DNA of 64,000 bases, from positions 1,426,001 to 1,490,000 of the forward strand of contig CP179212.1 in the NCBI GenBank assembly GCA_051201675.1, in the 5' to 3' direction. A program made the translations under genes and the position numbers. The DNA comes from HTCC2207 sp002685195 (GTDB taxonomy: Bacteria > Pseudomonadota > Gammaproteobacteria > Pseudomonadales > Porticoccaceae). The notes below the pieces were generated by a model. The model was given only the letters and a program-made list of their open reading frames with translations. It was not told the DNA's origin and did no database searches. Every line of letters starts with the position of its first letter. Positions within the stretch are counted from its first letter, which is position 1. Positions 8,091 through 15,831 of this stretch are shown piece by piece.

Positions 8091-8122
8091 CAGAGCGACT
8101 TTCTTTCAGAGCGACTTTCTTT
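8091..8122. repeat. Perfect 16-bp tandem duplication at the symporter gene's 3' end
   Basis: CAGAGCGACTTTCTTT occurs twice in immediate succession (8091-8106 and 8107-8122). Because 16 is not a multiple of three, the duplication sets the reading frame at the C-terminus of the minus-strand symporter: it creates the TGA stop after KRKSL. With a single copy the protein would end two residues later. It looks like a recent replication-slippage event. Confidence 0.9.
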
Positions 8123-9593
8123 TGCTGACGGGGGTGCTGTCGTTGCTCTCGGCTGCCCATTCTGACGATGACAGGGCCTGACGCACTTCCAAATGACTGG
8201 CGTGACTCATGTTCAGCTTGAATGACATCCATATCGGTAGCAGCATGATAATTGCTAGTCCCGGGCCCATAAGTAGGCCGAGACCCCACATTACCGTGCT
8301 AGACACTTCACCTGGTTGTGCTCCAGCCTGCAGACCTATAAGGTCTAGAAACGGGCCGACTATCACGTAACCAAAAGCGCCCATGAATTTGGAGGAAAAG
8401 AAAGCCACAGCAAAAACGACACCCTCCTGACGCTTGCCAGTGGCCAACTCCTGCTCATCCACGATATCGGCCAGCAGTGAGTGAACGGTAATCACGCGCA
8501 CAATAGTCATGGTCATATGAATTGCCCAGTTGACGTAGATCAAGGCAAAAACCACCGTGCTGTTATCTGGCAGTAGGTCAAACAATTTCAATGGCGTCAG
8601 CCAAACTAGATTAATGCTGGTCAGGGCGCAGGCGAGGCGCAGTATCTGTTGTTTTTCAAACACCCGATTCAGAGGCTTGGAAAACACGGCCGACATCAGT
8701 ACGGCGAGAATAATAGGACCGGCAAACAGTAAGGAAGTTTGGATCGCATCCAGCTGCCAGAAATAGGTGTACGTCACCATTAGCAATGTGGCGGTAATGC
8801 TGCCAATACCGCCCACGGCCATATCCAAAATTACGATGTAACAAAAGTTCTTGTTGCGAAACGTGATAAATACATCACGTAGCATATTACTGCTAGCGTG
8901 TGTCGTGCCGCTGGCGAGCTTAGGGATGTATCGCCAGGTACCTGCGATACAGATCACGCTAAATAGAATCACAAGCAGACCATTAACCCAGCCAAAAAAA
9001 TGGTAATTGTCGATGAGGAAGCGTCCGTCTACACCGCTCTCTTCGTTGAACACAAATATCAGGCCGGTGGCCGCGGTAAGAGTACCAATCATCCAGGCCA
9101 AATTAGTTCGCATCCCAGCTAGCTGTGTGCGCTCATGATAGTCGTCGGTAATCTCTGCACCCAGAGCTAAATAGGGCACCATAAAAAAGGTCAGGGCTGT
9201 GCGTACTAGCAGCAAGCTGATGAGTAGCCAGGCAAACAAGTCAACTTGATCGCTCAGCATATTGTCGGGTGGGCCGTACAGCATGATAAAACCCGCAGCC
9301 ATTGGAATAACAGCAGCGATCATTAAAGGGTGACGGCGCCCAATGCGCGAGCGCAAACGGTCTGACCAGGCACCAATCAGAGGGTCGCTGACACCATCCC
9401 AGATAATTGAGATACCGATAGCAAGACCGGTCAGAGTCCCCGACAGTCCCAGTACCTGCTTATAGTAAAACAGGATGAATACACCGATTGCCGCCTCTTT
9501 GAGGGCGTGACTAACAATACCCGAGCTATACAACAGACGGCTTTGCAAGCTAATACTTGATGTATCATTTGAATAACTTTCAACCCTTCGCAT
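8106..9593 (-). CDS. GPH-family (MelB-like) sugar:cation symporter, MFS
   Basis: About 495 aa with ~12 predicted membrane helices. The family signature is clear: WDGVSDPLIGAWSDR followed by GRRHPLM, the cation-site helix and loop of glycoside-pentoside-hexuronide:cation symporters. An in-frame ATG at 9641 gives 511 aa, but ATG 9593 has a strong GGGAGGG-type Shine-Dalgarno 11 nt upstream and removes an unlikely hydrophilic leader. It lies alone, convergent with the second TetR gene and downstream of the wza/wzc pair on the same strand after ~410 bp. Substrate unknown; members import melibiose, glucuronides or xylosides. The stop codon lies in a 16-bp tandem duplication. Confidence 0.85.
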   Translation of the reverse strand: MRRVESYSNDTSSISLQSRLLYSSGIVSHALKEAAIGVFILFYYKQVLGLSGTLTGLAIGISIIWDGVSDPLIGAWSDRLRSRIGRRHPLMIAAVIPMAAGFIMLYGPPDNMLSDQVDLFAWLLISLLLVRTALTFFMVPYLALGAEITDDYHERTQLAGMRTNLAWMIGTLTAATGLIFVFNEESGVDGRFLIDNYHFFGWVNGLLVILFSVICIAGTWRYIPKLASGTTHASSNMLRDVFITFRNKNFCYIVILDMAVGGIGSITATLLMVTYTYFWQLDAIQTSLLFAGPIILAVLMSAVFSKPLNRVFEKQQILRLACALTSINLVWLTPLKLFDLLPDNSTVVFALIYVNWAIHMTMTIVRVITVHSLLADIVDEQELATGKRQEGVVFAVAFFSSKFMGAFGYVIVGPFLDLIGLQAGAQPGEVSSTVMWGLGLLMGPGLAIIMLLPIWMSFKLNMSHASHLEVRQALSSSEWAAESNDSTPVSKRKSL

Positions 9594-10005
9594 TAAAAAT
9601 ACAACCCTCCCGGAAGTATAATGTGAAAAAGCATCCAACATTGGCTGCAGATACCTAAATTGAGTCGATCAACCCATTGTGTTAAAAACGTAATTCATTT
9701 TAATGTATAAAAAGTGGGTCCTATTTTGGTCGTCGCAAGTACTGTAGCGTAATTCTAGGTAAAATGGATCATCGTGAGTTTCAGTTTCTATTTTTAAGTG
9801 TACTTTTTTACAGAGCCTGCATAATGAAACTTTAAGACTCAGTGGCTTCAGATACGAGTGCTCCAATGAGCATTCTGAGCCCGAGCAGCCCACTCTCGCA
9901 CAACACATCATTTTTATCGATTCAAACCTAACTTTACAAGATTGAATCCACCTAGCTTCAGGCAGACTTTAGAACGCTGGGACCTAGCTTTTACTAGCAA
10001 GCTTC
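9594..10005. other. Gene-free stretch upstream of the GPH symporter
   Basis: About 410 bp. A minus-strand frame of 80 codons (9669-9911) is present but has no recognisable domain and no good ribosome site, so it is not called. The stretch presumably holds the promoter of the symporter gene; I could not identify a convincing -35/-10 pair. Confidence 0.5.
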
Positions 10006-12330
10006 CTAATTAATTTTCGACAACGCGTCGAGCTCTTCAGGCGTCAATAGGTTTTTTCTGTCAGCCATATTGGACTTCCCCATAGCGGGCAATTTCCGAT
10101 AGTCCCCTAGTTTTTCACTAAAAAGGAATGCGTCATCATAGTAGTAGCCACTGGTCTTATTTTCGACCGCGTTAAAAATGACACCCTTAGTTGCGTTACC
10201 GTTGAGTTCAAAGCGGATTTTCGCTGCGTTAATCTCCGTTTTTGTGCATACCCCAAAGCGCGCAACCATCATATTCGTGTCACAATGCAGCCCAACAATT
10301 GAGGCATCAGTCACCGCCAGAATTGGTGGTGTATCAAAGAATATCACGTCATACTCTTTGCTTAACTCCTTGAAAATTTTAGCCATCATTGGGCCCATCA
10401 GTAATTCGGATGGGTTACTGGGAACCTTACCCCGCGGTATGAAGTAGAGATTATCTACCTTGGTTGTCCTAATCACCTCTCTCACACTCATCGTTCCAGC
10501 CAGGATCTCAGCCAATCCATTCTCTGACTTCACACTAAATGTTCGGTGTAGATAACTTCTTCTCATATCAGCGTCAACAATCAGTGCACGCAGCCCTGAA
10601 TTTGCAACCAAAGTCGCAAGGTTAACGCTAACAAAGGACTTTCCCACACCAGGGCTGGCACTTGAAATCATCACCCTATTATTTTTGCTATCCGACATCA
10701 AGAATCGAAGGCATGTCCGAAAACTCCTGAGTGCCTCGATTGCTGAGTCATCGGGATAATCTTTCGCCAGAAGATTGTAATTTACTGTTGTCTTAATCTT
10801 CTTCGACAAAAATTGCCTAGATCGAACATTAGCAGGGCTTGCGGACAGCTGCTTATCAGAATAAGGAATCGTGGCATGGACCGTCAGCCCCATATCAGTG
10901 AACGTCTTCAGATCGACAATGCCTAGCTTTAGAAAAGAGCGCAGCAGTACAATCATGACGCCAAGCATACCACCCAGCAACGTGCCAAGTATCACGATAA
11001 GCGAACGCTTAGGGGCGACGATATTGGGTAGAAGTGCAGCCTCGTCCATTAGACGAACGTTGCCCATTCTGCTGGCCTTCAACATCGATAGCTCCTGCCG
11101 ACGGCTATCAAGTGAAGCAAAGATGGTCTTGTGAGCCTCAAAATCTCGCGTGAGGGCTAGTATCTTCTTCTGTGTGTCGGGCAGCTGTGTCAGCTTAGTT
11201 CTTAGCTTAGTCCTCTGTTCTTCGAGATTCTCCTGCTGACGTTTGAACGAAATATAATTGGGATGAATTGGAGTGAAACGGCGCGAAATTTCCACCTCAC
11301 TAATTGTCATTGCGCTGATGTCCGACTCGATCTGGGCCAGGCTATCCAGAGCAGCTTCCGCCTCAAGCATATGGTCCACTGAGACGCGCTCTCTCCTGAA
11401 GTCATTGAGCGCCTCCTCTGCATAGGAGAGGTCAGCCTTCACACCTAGGATCTGCTGTTCCAGAAAGTCGAGAGTACTCTCTGCTTCTGATGACAGGCGT
11501 TGCATACTTTGGTGATAAAAGTTGTTCGTTACCGAGTCCACAACCTTCAAAATATAATGCCTGTCTGCTCCATCAAGCGCGATCTCTATTATACCCGTTT
11601 TCTTACCCTTCTCAGACACCGACAGACTAGCTTTCAGATTTAACATAGCATCAAAGTGGCCTGACTTTCTCACCTCAAATCGAGTGCCTGGCCGAGCAAT
11701 AAGACTGTCCACTAGAATTCGCATCTCACCATCTAGACCCAAAGCCTTCTCACCAACGGTGCCTGTCAAAAGTTCCTCATCATTGTAATACAGCGAAAAC
11801 TGTTGCTCATCAAGGGCAACTAATTCTAGAGACTGATCTAGGTAGTTCCTCGGCACTTGCAGGTATGATATGCGAAACTTTTCGCCGCCCCAGGCATAGC
11901 TTTCGAACCCAAACGCGGCATCTGCAGGTCCTGCACCGGCGTGACGCCTAGCCAAGGCAGCACCTATAACTGGAAAATAGATTGGTGAGGCATGTGTCGT
12001 GAGGTCAAGCTCATCCACCACTTTACCCAATACCATACGAGTCTTTAAAAGGTGCAGCTCTTGGACGACCGAGGTCTCAGAAGCAATTATCTCCGCCGTA
12101 TCGTCAAGCCCGGGGATACCCTGAGCGTTTTTATTAATTAGAATGAAGCTGTTAGCGCGGTAGATGGGATCCAACACCAGAGCGTAGAGGACCGCAAAGG
12201 TAGCAAACATGATAACGAAGGCTGCGATAATATAGCGTCCGTCTAGCACAATACCCAGCAACTTTAATAGATCTATCTCGTCATCAAACTGCGCGCCAGA
12301 TATTTGCCCTTGATTTATCTCATTCAACAT
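10006..12330 (-). CDS. wzc: Wzc-like polysaccharide co-polymerase and tyrosine autokinase
   Basis: A 774-aa inner-membrane protein. The N-terminal Wzz domain has its first membrane helix at about 33-53, a periplasmic coiled-coil region follows (about 275-420), and a second helix lies at 443-465. The cytoplasmic BY-kinase domain has Walker A SASPGVGKS (557-565), Walker A' LIVDADMRR (583-591) and Walker B VIFFDTPP (662-669). The tail is modest in tyrosines: Tyr729-731 and Tyr744 are the candidate autophosphorylation sites. It controls chain length and export of capsule or exopolysaccharide together with the Wza homologue 60 nt upstream. No Wzb phosphatase gene, polymerase, flippase or glycosyltransferase is nearby. 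Confidence 0.92.
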   Translation of the reverse strand: MLNEINQGQISGAQFDDEIDLLKLLGIVLDGRYIIAAFVIMFATFAVLYALVLDPIYRANSFILINKNAQGIPGLDDTAEIIASETSVVQELHLLKTRMVLGKVVDELDLTTHASPIYFPVIGAALARRHAGAGPADAAFGFESYAWGGEKFRISYLQVPRNYLDQSLELVALDEQQFSLYYNDEELLTGTVGEKALGLDGEMRILVDSLIARPGTRFEVRKSGHFDAMLNLKASLSVSEKGKKTGIIEIALDGADRHYILKVVDSVTNNFYHQSMQRLSSEAESTLDFLEQQILGVKADLSYAEEALNDFRRERVSVDHMLEAEAALDSLAQIESDISAMTISEVEISRRFTPIHPNYISFKRQQENLEEQRTKLRTKLTQLPDTQKKILALTRDFEAHKTIFASLDSRRQELSMLKASRMGNVRLMDEAALLPNIVAPKRSLIVILGTLLGGMLGVMIVLLRSFLKLGIVDLKTFTDMGLTVHATIPYSDKQLSASPANVRSRQFLSKKIKTTVNYNLLAKDYPDDSAIEALRSFRTCLRFLMSDSKNNRVMISSASPGVGKSFVSVNLATLVANSGLRALIVDADMRRSYLHRTFSVKSENGLAEILAGTMSVREVIRTTKVDNLYFIPRGKVPSNPSELLMGPMMAKIFKELSKEYDVIFFDTPPILAVTDASIVGLHCDTNMMVARFGVCTKTEINAAKIRFELNGNATKGVIFNAVENKTSGYYYDDAFLFSEKLGDYRKLPAMGKSNMADRKNLLTPEELDALSKIN

Positions 12331-12390
12331 GTGACGCCGACCTTTGCTATTACAGTTGCCCCGACGTATCGACGCAAAAGCATATTTTGA

Positions 12391-13755
12391 TTAATTGCCA
12401 CGTTGAATTACCTCGACCTGGTAGATGCCACTGAGACTACTGGTCAATTGATTCAGCAGCTTGTTCCAGCGCGCGATGGGGGCTGAGGTAACATATACAA
12501 TATCCATTGGCTTGAGCCTGAACTGTGTACTCAGGATGAGCATGGGGCCCATGGATGCGTCAAGCTGATAAATGTCAACAATCTTTGAGGCAGAATCGCT
12601 GGCCCTCAATACAAAAATACCCGAAGCGCTAGCTGAAGCCTCATTGATACCACCGACATTGTTGAGCGCCTCGGCAAGTGTCAAACCATTGCGGTCAATT
12701 CGCTGGGTCCCAGCTTTGATCACGTCACCCATCACGAATACCTTAAGAGCGTCGTTACGCGGCACATGAACCAAATCATTAGACCTGAGCAACCTGTTCT
12801 GACTCAGATCCCCCATTTGGTAAAGTGCTGAGAGGTCGAGAGTCTGCTTGGTCACCTCACCATCGCGGGTTGCAGTCAAAGTGACTGAGCGCCAGTCTGC
12901 GTCGGGCGCCATGCCGCCACGATCGTTTAGCGCGTCAAGTAATGTCATGGGTACGTCCGTAACAGGCACCATACTCGGCTCGAGCACCGCGCCAGATACA
13001 AATACGCGCTGAGATCGGAAGCATGCCACGGACACATCGACCTGAGGTCTCTCAAGATATCGAGACAATTTTTTTATAATGAAATCCCTAATCTCGGTGA
13101 CATGTTTACCATCAACGGAGACCTTGCCAACATATGGGTAATAAATTGTCCCGTCAGAGTGAATCACATTGCCCGCTTCACAAGGCGACCTTTGCCCCCC
13201 CTGCGGGATCGTCAGCTCAGGATGCTCCCAGACCGTGATATTGAGCACGTCTCCCGGAGCTACGCGATAGATGTAGCTGTCTATCTGCTCCTGTAGAGAC
13301 ATGTTTGAACTGCTATCAATCTCAGTACTATCTAAAACAATACTCTCTGTACCAAACTGTGAATCGACTTTCTGCTTTATGGCCTGGGCACTACTCTTGT
13401 CTAATTTCGGACCTATATATACCCTCTGAAGGTCGTTACCCTTTATTTTAAGGTTTTTGCTGAAAATGTTGAATCCCTCAGACACTAGAGTTCTTTGCAT
13501 TTGCTGTGCTTTAGACCTGTTAGCAAAACTCGCCACTTGCACGGCCCAAGATTTCTCAGACTGCATTTCAACAATAAGGGCATGAGTGATTGGAATAAGC
13601 TCCACACTCTCACTCTGCGAGGCACCTTTTCCAAGCACTCCGTCGCTAGAGATGTGCACGCCAGGGACAACCGTGCAGCCGCCGAGAATAAAGACGGTGA
13701 GCAGGGCTAGGTCTCGCCCTACTCTGCGTAAAGCATTAATCGTCATATATTCCAT
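12391..13755 (-). CDS. wza: Wza-like capsule export lipoprotein with an inserted SPOR domain
   Basis: About 454 aa from ATG 13755; ATG 13746 is equally possible and the longest frame reaches 13824. A lipoprotein signal ends in LGGC (Cys27 in this numbering), followed by TVVPG as in Wza. From about residue 160 the protein follows E. coli Wza closely (YRVAPGDVLNITVWEHPELT, DGTIYYPYVGKV, FRSQRVFVSGAV, VFVMGDV), covering the PES and SLBB-type domains of the octameric outer-membrane channel. Between the lipobox region and the PES domain, at about 69-141, sits a SPOR domain (SWAVQVASFANRSKAQ ... RVYIGPKL). SPOR domains bind glycan strands stripped of peptides, so this channel may be tethered to peptidoglycan. 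It pairs with wzc downstream. Confidence 0.9.
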   Translation of the reverse strand: MEYMTINALRRVGRDLALLTVFILGGCTVVPGVHISSDGVLGKGASQSESVELIPITHALIVEMQSEKSWAVQVASFANRSKAQQMQRTLVSEGFNIFSKNLKIKGNDLQRVYIGPKLDKSSAQAIKQKVDSQFGTESIVLDSTEIDSSSNMSLQEQIDSYIYRVAPGDVLNITVWEHPELTIPQGGQRSPCEAGNVIHSDGTIYYPYVGKVSVDGKHVTEIRDFIIKKLSRYLERPQVDVSVACFRSQRVFVSGAVLEPSMVPVTDVPMTLLDALNDRGGMAPDADWRSVTLTATRDGEVTKQTLDLSALYQMGDLSQNRLLRSNDLVHVPRNDALKVFVMGDVIKAGTQRIDRNGLTLAEALNNVGGINEASASASGIFVLRASDSASKIVDIYQLDASMGPMLILSTQFRLKPMDIVYVTSAPIARWNKLLNQLTSSLSGIYQVEVIQRGN

Positions 13756-14081
13756 TATTTTCTGCTTGCTGGGGTCTTGTGACGCATTATGATCGTCGAG
13801 AAATGACACACAAAAATATTGCAAACACGCATTACAAAAGAACCCTTTAACCCTTGTGTCTCCAGCAGCTGCGAGATCAAGGACATTTCGTTTAGCTTAA
13901 ACCCAAGTTTCCGTAGATAGTTGAATAGGTGTGTTGGTTTTTTCATAATATTATTTAAAATCAATTTTTATGGCGAATTAAATTTTATTTACCGACAAAT
14001 TTTATTAATCATCAAATTTTACACCTAATCAAATTATAATAGCAAGTTAAATGTATGGAAGTCAGCTTTTGAGGTAGCTCA
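13756..14081. other. AT-rich divergent intergenic region between wza and TetR paralogue 3
   Basis: About 326 bp separating the divergently read exporter and regulator genes. The half from 13940 to 14060 is strongly AT-rich. It must hold promoters for both genes; the only canonical element I see is TATAAT at 14035-14040 on the plus strand. Confidence 0.55.
14035..14040 (+). promoter_or_regulatory. Candidate -10 element (TATAAT) for the third TetR gene
   Basis: A consensus TATAAT lies about 42 nt before the start codon. The hexamer 17 bp upstream (TCAAAT) is a poor -35 match, so any promoter here may be weak or need an activator. Confidence 0.4.
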
Positions 14082-14753
14082 ATGAACGCTAAAGGGAAAT
14101 CTCCGAAAAACAGTACTCGTCAGGCGAATAAAATTTTGCGTCGTAACCGTATCCTCAATATCGCAAAACACTTAATTGCTTCAGAGGGCTTGGAGGCATT
14201 CACTCTAAGTCAGCTCGCCGACAAAGCTAGTGTATCTGCTCCGACGATCCACAACTTATTTGGCAAAAAAAGTGATATCTATCAGGAGCTAATTGCTGAG
14301 TTGGTCATAGCCCTACACGGCGTCATGTCTAAGCGGATGTTCGGCGATCCCGTTGAGAGGGCTAAATTCTATGTCCACTCTATCGTAAGTATGTATACAG
14401 ATAATGAGGATTTTTACCGCGCCGCATATATGGCTGGAAATCAAGAGGGCATATTTGATGATCGTAAATCGAAGGATGGATTCGTCCAGCAGTCGATTAA
14501 AATTGCAGAACGGTGTTGCGTCGCTGCCTTAAAAGAAGGATTCCTTTTAGGGAATATCGACACTAGTACGCTCACCAGGCAACTTTACCAATGCCACCGA
14601 CTCAGGCGACAAGACTGGGGCTATGGGCATATTGATTTGAATGAATATTACCATCAAGTATTAGAAGGTATACTTATGGTTTATGCTACCGATGCCACTC
14701 CTGAATGTCACAAAAGATTGGCCAAAGAACTCAATCGGCTCAATAGTCAGTAA
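14082..14753 (+). CDS. TetR/AcrR-family regulator (paralogue 3 of 3)
   Basis: A 223-aa TetR regulator with a strong ribosome site (GAGGT, 7 nt before ATG). The HTH core ASVSAPTIHNLFGKKSDIYQEL and the C-terminal FLLGNIDTSTLTRQLYQCHR match paralogue 1 (5776-6447) most closely; many positions of the ligand domain are shared, including a CC pair. It is divergent from wza, the position expected of a local regulator of the exporter pair. A 38-codon ORF follows by 26 nt and then a shared bidirectional terminator. Ligand unknown. Confidence 0.88.
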   Translation: MNAKGKSPKNSTRQANKILRRNRILNIAKHLIASEGLEAFTLSQLADKASVSAPTIHNLFGKKSDIYQELIAELVIALHGVMSKRMFGDPVERAKFYVHSIVSMYTDNEDFYRAAYMAGNQEGIFDDRKSKDGFVQQSIKIAERCCVAALKEGFLLGNIDTSTLTRQLYQCHRLRRQDWGYGHIDLNEYYHQVLEGILMVYATDATPECHKRLAKELNRLNSQ

Positions 14754-14779
14754 ACCCTAGCGTTATTCAAGGCACCGAT

Positions 14780-14896
14780 ATGTTTGTGGCGCTAATCAAC
14801 TTTACAGCAGGATTGGCCCTATTTTTAACTTTATACGGCGGCTTCATTACTGGTGTCCTAACTACACAAAGCCTTCATTACGTAGCTGAAGAATAA
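14780..14896 (+). CDS. Putative 38-aa single-pass membrane protein
   Basis: ATG at 14780 has AAGG 7 nt upstream, an optimal ribosome site. The product starts MFVALINFTAGLALFLTLYG and has one hydrophobic segment covering about residues 3-28, then a short polar tail ending HYVAEE. The TAA stop abuts the bidirectional terminator at 14895-14921, and the ORF begins 26 nt after the third TetR gene. Good initiation signal, hydrophobic composition and tight fit between gene and terminator argue for a real small protein; there is no homology evidence. No function is proposed. Confidence 0.5.
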   Translation: MFVALINFTAGLALFLTLYGGFITGVLTTQSLHYVAEE

Positions 14897-14921
14897 AAAA
14901 GCGGCCCGTGGGCCGCTTTTT
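14895..14921. terminator. Bidirectional rho-independent terminator between the small ORF and sucD
   Basis: A-tract, GCGGCCC-GT-GGGCCGC stem and T-tract form a GC-rich hairpin flanked by A6 and T5, so it can stop transcription from both sides: the TetR/small-ORF unit on plus and the long sdh-suc operon on minus. Confidence 0.9.
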
Positions 14922-14956
14922 CCTTAACTACTTAACTGCTTAACTACCAAACAACC

Positions 14957-15829
14957 TTACCAGCCAGTAATCTCTTTCAGGCCGTTTCCAATCTCAGCAA
15001 GACTGCGCACGGTTTTAACACCGGCATCTTCTAGAGCTGCAAACTTTTCATCTGCTGTGCCTTTACCACCTGAAACGATAGCGCCAGCATGGCCCATGCG
15101 CTTGCCTGCTGGGGCTGTTACACCAGCAATATAGGAAACAACCGGCTTGGTGACGTTGACTTTGATGTAAGCTGCCGCCTCTTCTTCTGCAGTACCGCCA
15201 ATTTCACCGATCATAACGATGGCTTCAGTAGCCGGGTCTTTTTCAAATAGTTCTAAGATATCGATAAAGCTTGATCCAGGGATTGGATCACCGCCAATAC
15301 CAACACAGGTAGACTGGCCAAAGCCGTAATCTGTGGTTTGCTTGACTGCTTCATAGGTCAATGTACCAGAGCGAGACACAATACCGACTTTGCCCGGCAG
15401 GTGAATGTGACCGGGCATAATGCCGATCTTGCACTCACCAGGAGTGATCACACCAGGGCAATTAGGCCCAACAAGACGCACACCCAAGGTGTCACAGACC
15501 ACTTTGCAGTCGAGCATATCTTGCGTCGGTATACCTTCGGTAATACAAACTACTAGCGTGAGGCCTGAATATGCCGCTTCAAGAATAGAGTCTTTACAGA
15601 ACGGTGCTGGAACGTAGATAACTGAAGCTTCTGCCCCTGTTTCTGCAACGGCCTCCGCTACAGTATTGAACACAGGGAGCCCAAGGTGTGTTGTACCACC
15701 TTTGCCCGGTGTAACACCACCAACCATTTTTGTGCCATATTCGATAGCTTGCTCTGAGTGGAAAGTGCCCTGCCCACCAGTGAAGCCCTGGCAGATAACT
15801 TTTGTGTCACTGTTAATTAAGATAGACAT
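14957..15829 (-). CDS. sucD: Succinyl-CoA synthetase alpha subunit
   Basis: A 290-aa protein, the family's usual length. It has the N-terminal CoA-binding Rossmann region (CQGFTGGQGTFHSEQAI) and the phosphohistidine motif GHAGAIVSGG near residue 245. With SucC it interconverts succinyl-CoA + NDP + Pi and succinate + CoA + NTP in the cytoplasmic TCA cycle. It begins 2 nt after the sucC stop and is the last gene of the sdhCDAB-sucAB-lpd-sucCD cluster, ending at a bidirectional terminator. Confidence 0.98.
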   Translation of the reverse strand: MSILINSDTKVICQGFTGGQGTFHSEQAIEYGTKMVGGVTPGKGGTTHLGLPVFNTVAEAVAETGAEASVIYVPAPFCKDSILEAAYSGLTLVVCITEGIPTQDMLDCKVVCDTLGVRLVGPNCPGVITPGECKIGIMPGHIHLPGKVGIVSRSGTLTYEAVKQTTDYGFGQSTCVGIGGDPIPGSSFIDILELFEKDPATEAIVMIGEIGGTAEEEAAAYIKVNVTKPVVSYIAGVTAPAGKRMGHAGAIVSGGKGTADEKFAALEDAGVKTVRSLAEIGNGLKEITGW

Positions 15830-15831
15830 GT

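Noticed and set aside
9669..9911. 80-codon minus-strand ORF upstream of the GPH symporter
   Set aside because: It is not a shadow of another gene, but has no domain, no convincing ribosome site and a composition typical of chance frames.
13755..13964. 69-codon minus-strand ORF overlapping the wza start
   Set aside because: It overlaps the supported lipoprotein signal in another frame and extends into the AT-rich regulatory region.
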